Below, piece by piece: positions 1 to 7,858 of a stretch of DNA of 8,025 nucleotides. The notes beneath the pieces were generated by a model. The model worked only from the letters and a program-made list of their open reading frames with translations, made no database searches and had not been told where the DNA came from. The stretch is from the NCBI GenBank assembly GCA_017938565.1, contig JAGBBI010000142.1, positions 1 to 8,025 of the forward strand. The letters run 5' to 3'. The translations under genes and the position numbers were made by a program. The number at the start of each line of letters is the position of its first letter. The first letter of the stretch is position 1. This DNA is from Clostridia bacterium. Its GTDB lineage: Bacteria > Bacillota_A > Clostridia > Christensenellales > UBA1242.

Positions 1-520
1 CAATGCTGACTGCAAGGCTGGTAACACCGGTGCGTTCGACGAACTCTTTTGCTTTCTTAGGGTCGGTAAAGTGAGATACGTTTGACACTTGCTCGTCTTC
101 TACGCCAATAATTTCACCAAGTTCAGACTCTACAGAGACATTATGTTTTTTTGCATAGTCGACGACTTCTTTTGTGCCAATAATATTATCTTCAAAAGAT
201 AAACCGCTTAGGTCAATCATAACAGATGAAAAACCTGCGTCGATTGCTTTTTTGCAAACGTCAAAAGATTTGCCGTGGTCAAGGTGAAGAGCAATCTTTG
301 ATGGACTTTTTTCTGCCATACATTTAACCATTGCAACAAGTTCGTCGAAACCAGCATATTTGCAGGCAGACTCACTGGCTTGTAAAATAACCGGCATTTG
401 CATTTCTTCACTTGCTTTAATAATGGCTTGGGCAAACTCCATATTTGAAATATTAAATGCTCCAATTGCATAGGAGTTCTTCCTTGCATCTTGGAGCATT
501 TCATCGGTATTACAATACAT
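1..520 (-). CDS. fba: Fructose-1,6-bisphosphate aldolase, class II (partial, 3' end outside window)
   Basis: This cytosolic glycolytic enzyme reversibly splits fructose 1,6-bisphosphate into glyceraldehyde 3-phosphate and dihydroxyacetone phosphate, using a divalent metal (usually zinc). About 173 codons are visible, out of roughly 285-310 usual for the family; the C-terminal part with the later metal-binding histidines lies beyond the left edge. Seen in the translation: the early GAFN motif (residues 20-23), LHLDHG (78-83) with the expected catalytic Asp81 and metal-binding His82, VMIDLSG (100-106), and SVESELGEIIGVED (129-142), which carries the family's conserved Glu at 133. In that last motif the usual Gly-Gly pair reads Ile-Gly, a mild departure. 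The start is the ATG at 518-520, preceded by AGGAG (530-534) nine bases away. It follows the giant gene on the same strand after 82 bases but has its own promoter in the gap. Family assignment is firm; the chain may differ in detail beyond the edge. Confidence 0.95.
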   Translation of the reverse strand, partial: MYCNTDEMLQDARKNSYAIGAFNISNMEFAQAIIKASEEMQMPVILQASESACKYAGFDELVAMVKCMAEKSPSKIALHLDHGKSFDVCKKAIDAGFSSVMIDLSGLSFEDNIIGTKEVVDYAKKHNVSVESELGEIIGVEDEQVSNVSHFTDPKKAKEFVERTGVTSLAVSI

Positions 521-556
521 ACTTTTAATCTCCTATTAATTATTATTTCATTTATA

Positions 557-586
557 ATTATAAGACTTTTAAAAGATGTTTTGCAA
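557..586 (-). promoter_or_regulatory. Promoter of the aldolase gene
   Basis: Read on the minus strand, a -35 box TTGCAA (581-586) and a perfect -10 box TATAAT (557-562) are separated by 18 bases. Transcription would start near 550, giving a leader of about 30 bases that contains the AGGAG ribosome site. This lets the aldolase be transcribed independently of the giant gene upstream. No GC-rich intrinsic terminator was seen between the two genes, so read-through from the giant gene is also possible. Confidence 0.7.
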
Positions 587-602
587 CTTATTTTAATGGT
601 TT

Positions 603-3600
603 TTAATACATTGAAACAAATGAATGAGTGATTATAAATTCGGTCATTTGATTTGCTGTACCGTAATCATTGTTATTGTGGTCTACGAGTGTTGCGTCAA
701 GTTTTAAATCAAGTAAATTTAGAAGTCGAAGTTTTACATTGAGTTTATTGAGCTGAATTTCTCCATTTTCGGGACTTGTATGGGTAATATTGATGGTGGT
801 TTCACCCAGCATTGAACTTAGGCTTGATAGATTTAAAACTAATGAATAATTACATTTATTACTGTCGTATGAGTAGTCTTGGAAAACTTTTTCGACGGTT
901 GCACTTTCACCGGGATTGTCTTCACTTGGGTTTTTTAATGCATTCGAAATGGTATCACTTAGGTCAAGTAAGTAGATTAAAATATCCATAAAGTTGTTAG
1001 AGAAGTCTTCGGTCGTAAAAGTTTTGTAGTCGGTTACTTCACGTGTGTATGTAACAGGAAGTTTTATAAATTTTCCTTCCCAAACGGTTTCGGTATAAGT
1101 GTAATATTTAGAACAATAAATTGTATTAGACTCGGTGCTTGTGAATATAGTAGTTTTAAAAGACTTGTTTTTGAATGCAATAGATGAGCCAAGAGCCGAA
1201 GAATTGCTGTTGTCTAATACTGCCACTATGGTTGCTACGCCGAACTCGTCGATGTCAACTTTTAAATCTAGGGCGATATCAATTGAAACAATTAGGTTGA
1301 TGTTGACATTAGCCGTTACGTGAAAATGACGAAGGCTTACAGTGTTTGCGAGTGTTTCGAGCAGGTTATTCACACTGTCAAAGACAATGAATTCATCTAT
1401 ATTTTGAACGTTGAAAGTTGATTCTTCTTGCTCTTTATCAAGTGGTGCAATATTTGCATCAATCCCAATATCTACGCCACTGAAAGAAGTGTTTTTAATC
1501 GTTGCAATATTCAGTGAATTATTATTCTTTTTTGAGATGTTTAATTCAAGGTTTTCTGGTAAAGTATCATTCAAGAATGATAAGTTAAGTACAAGTGCAA
1601 GGTCTTTGTTTGAATTATATTTTATATTCTTAATAATTGAACATAAATCATAAGTAGTAATATCAAAATTGATAGTTGATAGGCTTATAAGGTTTTCTAA
1701 AAGAGTTTTAAGTTGAGGAATATTATCTAACAGTTTTGTAATTGATGAAACAGAACGGTCAAGTTCGTCTGTATTAAAGGTTCCTTTTATGCCATTATAT
1801 TCAAAATACAATCGGTTTGACTGGTAGTTAAGCCAAATAGTGTGTTCACTGGATTTTGTTTTTTCTCCGTCAATAAACTCTTCGATGGCAAATGTCAAAG
1901 TAGCAACAATCTTCATTTTATTAGAAGAAATAGGTAGTGTTATGTCTAGGCTGTATGGAATTGAAGTGTAGCAGTTTTCGAAAGGTTTATCAACAATTGT
2001 TCCGCTTGCATTAATTGTTATAAAATCAGATTTTATGATTGAAATAATAGTATCATAATAATTTTCTATTACATCGTTTGCATCAATAAATGATTGGCTT
2101 GATGTGTTGAAGTTTGATATGAAGTGTGAAGTGGTTGGAATGAGTGTAAACTTCATATTTTCAATTTGAATATTCACGCTGTCTAGTTTGTAATTATTAT
2201 TTTCACTATTTAAGACAACGGATAGAGGAATGTTAAAAATGTTTATGTCAATTGAAGTTGTGTTGTCGCTTACCGTTGTCGTCATATTATTTATTGAGTT
2301 AAGGATTTCATCTAAATCAAATCCGGTAAGTTCAGGTATTTCTAATCCAAAGTCTGCTTTCAGTCTTGGAAGTAAGTTGCTTAGGTTTTTTAATTCAAAC
2401 TTGAAATATAAATCATTGAAATTGGCATACAGAATGTTATTTTCAATCAACATCTTTAATTGGTTGTCAAGAAGTGCGTGAATTTTATTGGTTTTTAAAT
2501 CAACAGTCGCTTTAATTGTGTGAGATGAAATGGTGGTTTCAAAGGTGATTAGACCATTATCAATGGTTTCAAGTATTGGAGTAAGATTATAAAATTCGGT
2601 TTTATTCATCTCTTTATATGGAAAGGCTGTTCGATTGATGTTTGCTGATAAATTCCCAAAGTTTACATTCAAGTTGTCAATATCAATAGCGTCGTTTGTG
2701 ATTGGGCAGGAAAGTGCAAGTTCGTTGTCTAAGCATTTAAAATAAATAGAAAACTTATTATTAGAGTTTGATAGGTTTATGCTTTTGATTATTTCAATAG
2801 GGTCAATGTTAATTGTTTGGAAATTTAATTTATCAAGTATTTCTTCGCCTAAGATTGGTGCAAGTAATGTGATAATGTATTCATAATCATTGTATTTAAT
2901 GAAGCCCTTTATATCTTCTCTTTGAATATATATGCCGTCAGTTAATAGCCACAAGTTGAGCTCAAAGTCGGGAAGGTATGCGTAAATTTGTTTGGAAGCA
3001 AAATCAATATTCGTTAAAATATTTAAGTTCGCCAAGCTTAATTCATAACTTAGTGAAGAATTACCAAGAAGTGAAAAAATATTGTCTATTGAAATTGGCG
3101 AAAGAGATGTGTTGATTTTTTCTATTTCAAGGTGGTTTTCTATTTTTAAATTGGTATCAAGGCTTTCGGTGTCGATTAAAATTTGTGATAGGTTGTAGCC
3201 CTCGGTTGTTGCTAAAATTTCAAGTTTAATATCAATACCTGCGATGTTGACGCTTAAATACAAGTTGTCATTTGCATCAGAATCAAGTCTGATTGATTGA
3301 ATAATATCTGAAAAATTAATAGTTTTTTCGTTTGTTGCTTGCGGGCTAAAGAGGAAGGCTGTTGTAAGCCCAATAACTTCTTCGAGTTTAGTGCTTTGTG
3401 TCAAAACACCGTCAATTTCGGCTTGAAATTTTGAAGGGTTGATTTTAAATTTTATGTTTTTATTAAAAATTGATGCATTTCCAATAATTTCTAATGTGCT
3501 AAAATCTGCTAACATTTTAACCGAAAAATCATCCGAATAATTTGATAAATATATTTTTTGATTTAGTAAGGTGTCGATAAGTGGGGCAAAGTTGTAAAAT

Positions 3601-5039
3601 GTAATGTCGTCAAGATTTTTAATCTTTTCTTCCTTTGCAGAACTTAGTGAAAGACTTAATCCGTCAAACAGTGTGGCTGTTGCATTAATCTCTTTGGTAC
3701 TTTTATTGATGTTTACATTTGCTGAAATAATAATACCTAAGATGTTTGTGTTGATGTCAAGTGTTAGGGTGTCGCCAATGTCGGTTAAAGTTAAATCCTT
3801 CAGTAGTGAGTTGGCGTCAATGTTTTCAAATTCTGAAGTGTCAAAGCCAAGTTCAAACATTAAATCTTCAAAGAGCGGAGCGTAGTCGTTTATATCTATG
3901 TAGCCGTTGATATCGTTAGATGAAACAAATATTTGATTATTTGCGTATTTAATTGTTGTGTCGAGTCTGTTCAAATATATTATTGCTGTTGTATTGTTAA
4001 TGTTTTCGATATCAAGTGATAATTCAATTTGCCCTGTCAAATTGTTGTCGTTGTTGACTTTGAAATCAAGTAGCATTGGTTCGCCCTCAAGCATATCGCC
4101 AAATGTGTTTAATAAAATGTCGGTGGTGCTTGGTGCAAGTACTAATTCGGTGCTTATATCGTTAGAGTCAACTTTTGATTGAAAGTAACTTTCGTCTTTA
4201 ATTGTTACGTTATTTGAAAAAGTGAAATGCTCGGTTGTATGTTCTTCGCAACTTATTACACCCAAGCCTTTCATTTCAACTTTGTATTCGGCGTGAGTCT
4301 CGGTTTTTGCAATATCCCAATTTGGAAGTAGCCATAACTTAAAGTTGACGCTTGTAATTACTGGATGTTTTTCGGTGCCTGCCATAGTTCGCATTTCGTT
4401 TCTTATTCCGATAGTAGATAAAGTAGGGTCGAGGGTATAATTAAACTCATATAAGCCGTCTTGGGTTAAACCAACAAACTCTGCGGATAAAATAGTTGAA
4501 TCGTTAATTATATAGTTGGAAAGTTTGTTTGGCGTGTCGCCGTAAAAGTTGTAGTAGTCTTCAGCAGAAAGTTTTGTCAAGTACGAATCTTCGTTTACGA
4601 ATTGATAACGGTCAATTGCGTCGACCTTTTTTGCTTGACGTACAAGGTAGTTACCGTTGGTGATATAACACTCGGTACCTACTTTTACAAAAGTAGAAGC
4701 ACTTATGCTTTTCTTGTAGCAACTTTTAGGTGTAACAACTCTTTCGGCATAGATTTCTTGTGATACAATCGAAGCCTTTGTGTTGCCGGTTACAACGGTT
4801 GAAAAAGACGAAGATGTTGCAACCCCCTGTGCAATATATAAGTTATCTTTGGCTGAGTATTCGCTTGGGTTACCGCTGGTTGGACGAGTAAGTGTTGTGT
4901 TTAGTAGGTTCGCATCTTCTGGGATATACACTTCTTCAAGTTTTCCACCAAATGCAAAATAACAACCGAGTGCGATTGTTAGAGTAATTGCGACTATTGC
5001 CGAAATAACAAAACCATTTTTACTGAAAAGTTTTCTCAT
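603..5039 (-). CDS. Giant membrane-anchored or secreted protein with ~6 tandem beta-rich modules, unknown function
   Basis: I do not recognise this 1478-residue protein. It starts with a short basic stretch (MRKLFSK) and a hydrophobic segment (about residues 10-32), so it is probably a signal anchor or secreted with most of the chain outside the membrane. Cys26 follows IALG, only loosely like a lipobox (Ala, not Leu, at -3). Residues ~40-300 form a unique region, richer in Tyr and Cys (107, 124, 264), ending in a part with LWLLPNWDIAK (235-245). From ~300 to the end the chain is rich in Asn, Ile, Leu and Ser, with alternating polar/hydrophobic residues typical of beta strands, arranged in diverged repeats (separate entry). 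No C-terminal LPXTG-like signal or second membrane segment is seen. The start ATG has AGAGGTGA (5047-5054) seven bases upstream and a good promoter. The modules recall LolA/LppX-like half-barrels in general character only; that is inference. Candidate roles are adhesion, envelope structure or ligand binding. Confidence 0.85.
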   Translation of the reverse strand: MRKLFSKNGFVISAIVAITLTIALGCYFAFGGKLEEVYIPEDANLLNTTLTRPTSGNPSEYSAKDNLYIAQGVATSSSFSTVVTGNTKASIVSQEIYAERVVTPKSCYKKSISASTFVKVGTECYITNGNYLVRQAKKVDAIDRYQFVNEDSYLTKLSAEDYYNFYGDTPNKLSNYIINDSTILSAEFVGLTQDGLYEFNYTLDPTLSTIGIRNEMRTMAGTEKHPVITSVNFKLWLLPNWDIAKTETHAEYKVEMKGLGVISCEEHTTEHFTFSNNVTIKDESYFQSKVDSNDISTELVLAPSTTDILLNTFGDMLEGEPMLLDFKVNNDNNLTGQIELSLDIENINNTTAIIYLNRLDTTIKYANNQIFVSSNDINGYIDINDYAPLFEDLMFELGFDTSEFENIDANSLLKDLTLTDIGDTLTLDINTNILGIIISANVNINKSTKEINATATLFDGLSLSLSSAKEEKIKNLDDITFYNFAPLIDTLLNQKIYLSNYSDDFSVKMLADFSTLEIIGNASIFNKNIKFKINPSKFQAEIDGVLTQSTKLEEVIGLTTAFLFSPQATNEKTINFSDIIQSIRLDSDANDNLYLSVNIAGIDIKLEILATTEGYNLSQILIDTESLDTNLKIENHLEIEKINTSLSPISIDNIFSLLGNSSLSYELSLANLNILTNIDFASKQIYAYLPDFELNLWLLTDGIYIQREDIKGFIKYNDYEYIITLLAPILGEEILDKLNFQTINIDPIEIIKSINLSNSNNKFSIYFKCLDNELALSCPITNDAIDIDNLNVNFGNLSANINRTAFPYKEMNKTEFYNLTPILETIDNGLITFETTISSHTIKATVDLKTNKIHALLDNQLKMLIENNILYANFNDLYFKFELKNLSNLLPRLKADFGLEIPELTGFDLDEILNSINNMTTTVSDNTTSIDINIFNIPLSVVLNSENNNYKLDSVNIQIENMKFTLIPTTSHFISNFNTSSQSFIDANDVIENYYDTIISIIKSDFITINASGTIVDKPFENCYTSIPYSLDITLPISSNKMKIVATLTFAIEEFIDGEKTKSSEHTIWLNYQSNRLYFEYNGIKGTFNTDELDRSVSSITKLLDNIPQLKTLLENLISLSTINFDITTYDLCSIIKNIKYNSNKDLALVLNLSFLNDTLPENLELNISKKNNNSLNIATIKNTSFSGVDIGIDANIAPLDKEQEESTFNVQNIDEFIVFDSVNNLLETLANTVSLRHFHVTANVNINLIVSIDIALDLKVDIDEFGVATIVAVLDNSNSSALGSSIAFKNKSFKTTIFTSTESNTIYCSKYYTYTETVWEGKFIKLPVTYTREVTDYKTFTTEDFSNNFMDILIYLLDLSDTISNALKNPSEDNPGESATVEKVFQDYSYDSNKCNYSLVLNLSSLSSMLGETTINITHTSPENGEIQLNKLNVKLRLLNLLDLKLDATLVDHNNNDYGTANQMTEFIITHSFVSMY
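606..4138 (-). repeat. Diverged tandem modules (~165-170 residues each) within the giant protein
   Basis: Two anchor patterns recur in the same order. Pattern A is a strand, turn and helix-like stretch: LAPSTTDILL (301-310), FYNFAPLIDTLL (481-492), IDNIFSLLG (651-659), FYNLTPILETI (816-826), NDVIENYYDTI (988-998), FDSVNNLLETL (1220-1230). Pattern B is a short hydrophobic run followed by a polar turn and a strand: SLLKDLTL (411-418), DIIQSIRL (578-585), EIIKSINL (749-756), EILNSINN (911-918), SIIKNIKY (1134-1141), KVFQDYSY (1384-1391). Spacing of pattern B is about 167, 171, 162, 223 and 250 residues, so the last two modules carry insertions. A third anchor precedes B in several copies: NQIFVSSNDINGYI (368-381), GIYIQREDIKGFI (702-714), NRLYFEYNGIKGTF (1075-1088). 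The best pairwise match is between the last two modules, YNSNKDLALVLNLS (1141-1154) and YDSNKCNYSLVLNLS (1391-1405). The repeats are visible in protein only; they are too diverged to be recent DNA duplications. Confidence 0.7.
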
Positions 5040-5071
5040 AGGTAAATCACCTCTAATTTAATGCTGATTTA

Positions 5072-5100
5072 ATTATATTATTAATTACTGCATTTTTCAA
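5072..5100 (-). promoter_or_regulatory. Promoter of the giant modular gene
   Basis: On the minus strand, -35 TTGAAA (5095-5100) and -10 TATAAT (5072-5077) are spaced by exactly 17 bases. The start of transcription would be near 5065, leaving a leader of about 26 bases with AGAGGTGA as ribosome site. The match predicts real expression rather than a cryptic gene. Confidence 0.75.
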
Positions 5101-5127
5101 TAAATAGTGTCATAAGAGAGGTCTATG

Positions 5128-5151
5128 ATTTCTACTACGTGTAGTAGAGAT
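5128..5151. promoter_or_regulatory. Near-perfect dyad/hairpin between divergent genes
   Basis: TCTACTAC (5131-5138) and GTAGTAGA (5141-5148) are perfect inverted copies around a GT centre. The symmetry extends outward through a T/G pair to ATT...GAT, giving 11-base arms with one mismatch that could be a wobble pair. It sits about 30 bases beyond the -35 box of the giant gene, centred near -74 of that promoter, a position typical of an activator site. It is not followed by a T run, so it is not an intrinsic terminator. It could equally form an RNA hairpin of about 10 pairs with a tetraloop. The binding protein is unknown. Confidence 0.5.
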
Positions 5152-5195
5152 TGTTTGTTGATGTCTACTTTTAGTTTAGTGGTTTAGTCTGGCTG

Positions 5196-5231
5196 TTAAA
5201 TGTTTGCAAAAATAAGATTGCAAATATTTAA
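5196..5231. promoter_or_regulatory. Long AT-rich inverted repeat, putative operator
   Basis: TTAAATGTTTGCAA (5196-5209) and TTGCAAATATTTAA (5218-5231) are inverted copies over 14 bases with a single mismatch, separated by eight bases. The element lies just upstream of the -35 box of the plus-strand gene, centred near -62 relative to its predicted start. There is no following T run, which argues against a terminator. The placement and symmetry suggest binding of a dimeric regulator; which one is not evident. Confidence 0.5.
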
Positions 5232-5239
5232 AATAATCG

Positions 5240-5269
5240 TTGCAGTTAAAAACTTCGCTGTGTTATAAT
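5240..5269 (+). promoter_or_regulatory. Promoter of the 219-residue unknown gene
   Basis: A -35 box TTGCAG (5240-5245) is followed after 18 bases by an extended -10, TGTTATAAT, with the TATAAT at 5264-5269. Transcription would start near 5276, which also bears on the translation start: the in-frame TTG at 5278 would be almost at the RNA 5' end. Confidence 0.75.
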
Positions 5270-5292
5270 TAACGTAGTTGATACAAATATTT

Positions 5293-5297
5293 AGGAG
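5293..5297 (+). promoter_or_regulatory. Ribosome binding site that sets the start at 5305
   Basis: AGGAG, seven bases before ATG 5305, supports that codon as the start. The reading frame stays open to a TTG at 5278, but that codon has no ribosome site and lies only about two bases from the predicted transcription start. Confidence 0.8.
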
Positions 5298-5304
5298 AGT
5301 TTTT

Positions 5305-5964
5305 ATGGACGGAATTGAAATTTTACATAAATTAAAAGAGGTCGGTTATAAACCAGAGAACTCGAAAGAAGAAGAGTTTATTTACAATTTGAAAGAAAAC
5401 GGTTTTGTGTTTTTTGATAGGGCAAGCAATATGTTTAAACTTCAACCTGATACAGTAATTGAAGATGGTGCATATGACGTAACACTTACATTAGATGCAA
5501 AGGTTCAAAGCCTTGCGCTGTTTGCTTTGAATAATAACTTTAGGCCAAGCCTTGAAAGAGTTGTAAAAAATCCAAATGTGCAACTTAACTATTTGGGGCT
5601 TATGGAAGAAATTGACTGGGATAAGGTTTTGGGAGAACACAAACTTGGCGAGTATGTCGATTGTGTAATTGTGGGTTATGCAAAAAGTCCAGACAACGAA
5701 GCCTATCAAGTGGAACTTCCGACGTCGATTAAATCACTTCAATATTGCAAGAATAAAAGAGCGTCTAATCCTTGCTTGACAGTTGCTCTTTCAAAAAAGG
5801 GAAAAGAAAGGGATAGTGCACTTTTAGAATTCACGCCAGTCAGAAGGGCAATTTCTAAGATGCGTCTTGGCGTAAAAACATCGCAAGGCGTATACTTTAG
5901 TAAAGACGAAATAAGCAACTCAAAGTTGATTATGAAAATCAATAAAGCAGAATTTTATAGTTAA
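5305..5964 (+). CDS. Conserved-looking soluble protein of unknown function, 219 residues
   Basis: I do not recognise a family. The protein has no signal peptide or membrane segment and is charged, so it is likely cytoplasmic. The N-terminal ~35 residues look like two amphipathic helices (GIEILHKLKEVGY at 3-15, then an acidic EEEFIYNLKENG stretch). A mixed segment follows, with strands such as YDVTLTLDAKVQ and CVIVGYAK, and then a basic C-terminal third containing NKRASNPCLTVALSKKG and FTPVRRAISKMRLG, ending in IMKINKAEFYS. The start is set by AGGAG at 5293-5297 and an extended -10 promoter. It is transcribed divergently from the giant envelope gene across a 265-base region holding two dyads, so shared regulation is possible. 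The basic C-terminal third could contact nucleic acid, but no helix-turn-helix is convincing and I assign no function. No clear terminator separates it from the downstream GAPDH gene, which begins 112 bases later with its own promoter. Confidence 0.85.
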   Translation: MDGIEILHKLKEVGYKPENSKEEEFIYNLKENGFVFFDRASNMFKLQPDTVIEDGAYDVTLTLDAKVQSLALFALNNNFRPSLERVVKNPNVQLNYLGLMEEIDWDKVLGEHKLGEYVDCVIVGYAKSPDNEAYQVELPTSIKSLQYCKNKRASNPCLTVALSKKGKERDSALLEFTPVRRAISKMRLGVKTSQGVYFSKDEISNSKLIMKINKAEFYS

Positions 5965-6011
5965 AATTAATGACTTTAATGGGAATTTATTTTTTCGTCG
6001 TGTTAATTTAG

Positions 6012-7090
<1,079 letters not shown>

Positions 7091-7097
7091 TAAGAAT

Positions 7098-7136
7098 AAA
7101 AAAAGCGGAGTTGAAATAATCAACTCTGCTTTTATT
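7098..7136. terminator. Bidirectional intrinsic terminator between GAPDH and pyrophosphatase genes
   Basis: AAAAGCGGAGTTGA (7101-7114) pairs with TCAACTCTGCTTTT (7120-7133) over 14 bases with one G/T wobble and a five-base AATAA loop. On the plus strand the stem ends in TTTTATTAT; on the minus strand it ends in seven consecutive T's (complement of 7098-7104). It can thus stop transcription from gapA, which ends 10 bases before it, and from the convergent pyrophosphatase gene, which ends about 65 bases from the stem. Confidence 0.9.
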
Positions 7137-7200
7137 ATGCTATGATATTTTGTTGTTTCGTAAGAAACATTAAAAGCAAATCTTAAATGGTTTTTGTGGT

Positions 7201-7734
7201 TTACTTTTTCTTGAAGGTTTCTAAATACCTTTTCATACAGTTGTCTATTTGCTCTTTTGCATAGGCGCAATCATAAAATTGGCTTATTTCGGTCTTTTTG
7301 CCTTCAAGTTCTTTATATACTCTTAAAAAGTGCATAAGTTCGTCGACTAAGTGTGGTGGAAGGTCGGTGATTTCGTGATAGTTTGAGTATGTTGGGTCGC
7401 CAACTGGTACTGCTATAATTTTTGTGTCTATTTGATTGTTGTCAATCATATCAATGGCGCCGATTGGACGACATTCAACTAAACTCATTGGTAAAATTTC
7501 TTGCGTGCAGTAAACGAATACATCAAGAGGGTCTCCGTCTTGGCTTAGTGTTAGTGGAACAAAGCCATAGTTTGCTGGGTAGTGAGTTGATGTGAACAAA
7601 ACTCTGTCCAACATTAAAAGACCGGTTTCTTTGTCTAGTTCGTATTTGTTTCGGCTTCCTTTACTGATTTCAATTACGGCAGTAAATTTATCTTTAGTTA
7701 TTCTTTTGGGATTGATATCGTGAAAGATATTCAT
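7201..7734 (-). CDS. ppa: Soluble inorganic pyrophosphatase, family I
   Basis: The enzyme hydrolyses pyrophosphate to two phosphates in the cytosol with Mg2+, pulling forward nucleic acid, aminoacyl-tRNA and cofactor synthesis. The 177 residues match the usual bacterial length (~175). Seen: NKYELDKETG (29-38) with the expected Lys30 and Glu32, Arg44, YPANYGF (52-58), the metal-binding signature DGDPLDVFV (66-74) with Asp66, Asp68 and Asp71, the second acidic cluster with Asp98, Asp103 and Lys105, and HFLRVYKELE (135-144) containing the conserved Tyr-Lys pair. All expected active-site residues are present, so it should be active. The start ATG (7732-7734) is preceded by AGGAG (7741-7745) six bases away. 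It converges on gapA and shares a terminator with it, and is divergent from the truncated gene at the right edge. Confidence 0.97.
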   Translation of the reverse strand: MNIFHDINPKRITKDKFTAVIEISKGSRNKYELDKETGLLMLDRVLFTSTHYPANYGFVPLTLSQDGDPLDVFVYCTQEILPMSLVECRPIGAIDMIDNNQIDTKIIAVPVGDPTYSNYHEITDLPPHLVDELMHFLRVYKELEGKKTEISQFYDCAYAKEQIDNCMKRYLETFKKK

Positions 7735-7789
7735 AATTTTCTCCTTTGTGTGTTTTTCTTTTGAAAAATTCTATAAGCAAACTACATAT

Positions 7790-7817
7790 ATTATAGTAAT
7801 TTTTGTAATTTTGTCAA
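7790..7817 (-). promoter_or_regulatory. Promoter of the pyrophosphatase gene
   Basis: On the minus strand, a perfect TTGACA (7812-7817) and a perfect TATAAT (7790-7795) are spaced by 16 bases. Transcription would start near 7783, giving a leader of about 48 bases. A second, outward-facing TTGACA lies 41 bases away, so two strong promoters stand back to back. Confidence 0.8.
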
Positions 7818-7858
7818 TCTTTTCGGGTGGGAATATGTATTTTACATTATCGTAACTG

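Noticed and set aside
217..504. 95-codon minus-strand frame over the aldolase gene
   Set aside because: It is an alternate-frame shadow: the aldolase frame in the same DNA carries all expected catalytic motifs.
521..602. Terminator after the giant gene
   Set aside because: Only a weak CTTTTAAAAG palindrome (566-575) exists, within the aldolase promoter spacer; no stable hairpin with a T run was found.
1135..4962. Several plus-strand open frames of 60-93 codons inside the giant gene
   Set aside because: They lie antisense to a long, well-initiated coding region, overlap its repeats and have hydrophobic, biased composition typical of reverse-frame shadows.
603..5039. Alternative genetic code (UGA as Trp)
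   Set aside because: Trp is encoded by UGG in this frame and the frame is complete without reading through any UGA.
5121..5165. CRISPR array of Cas12a type
   Set aside because: Only one repeat-like hairpin is present; the following GTCTAC at 5163 is not a second repeat and no cas gene is in the window.
5196..5231. Intrinsic terminator
   Set aside because: The stem is AT-rich and neither side is followed by a T run.
5278..5304. Upstream TTG start extending the 219-residue protein by nine residues
   Set aside because: No ribosome site precedes it and it lies about two bases from the predicted transcription start; ATG 5305 has AGGAG at good spacing.
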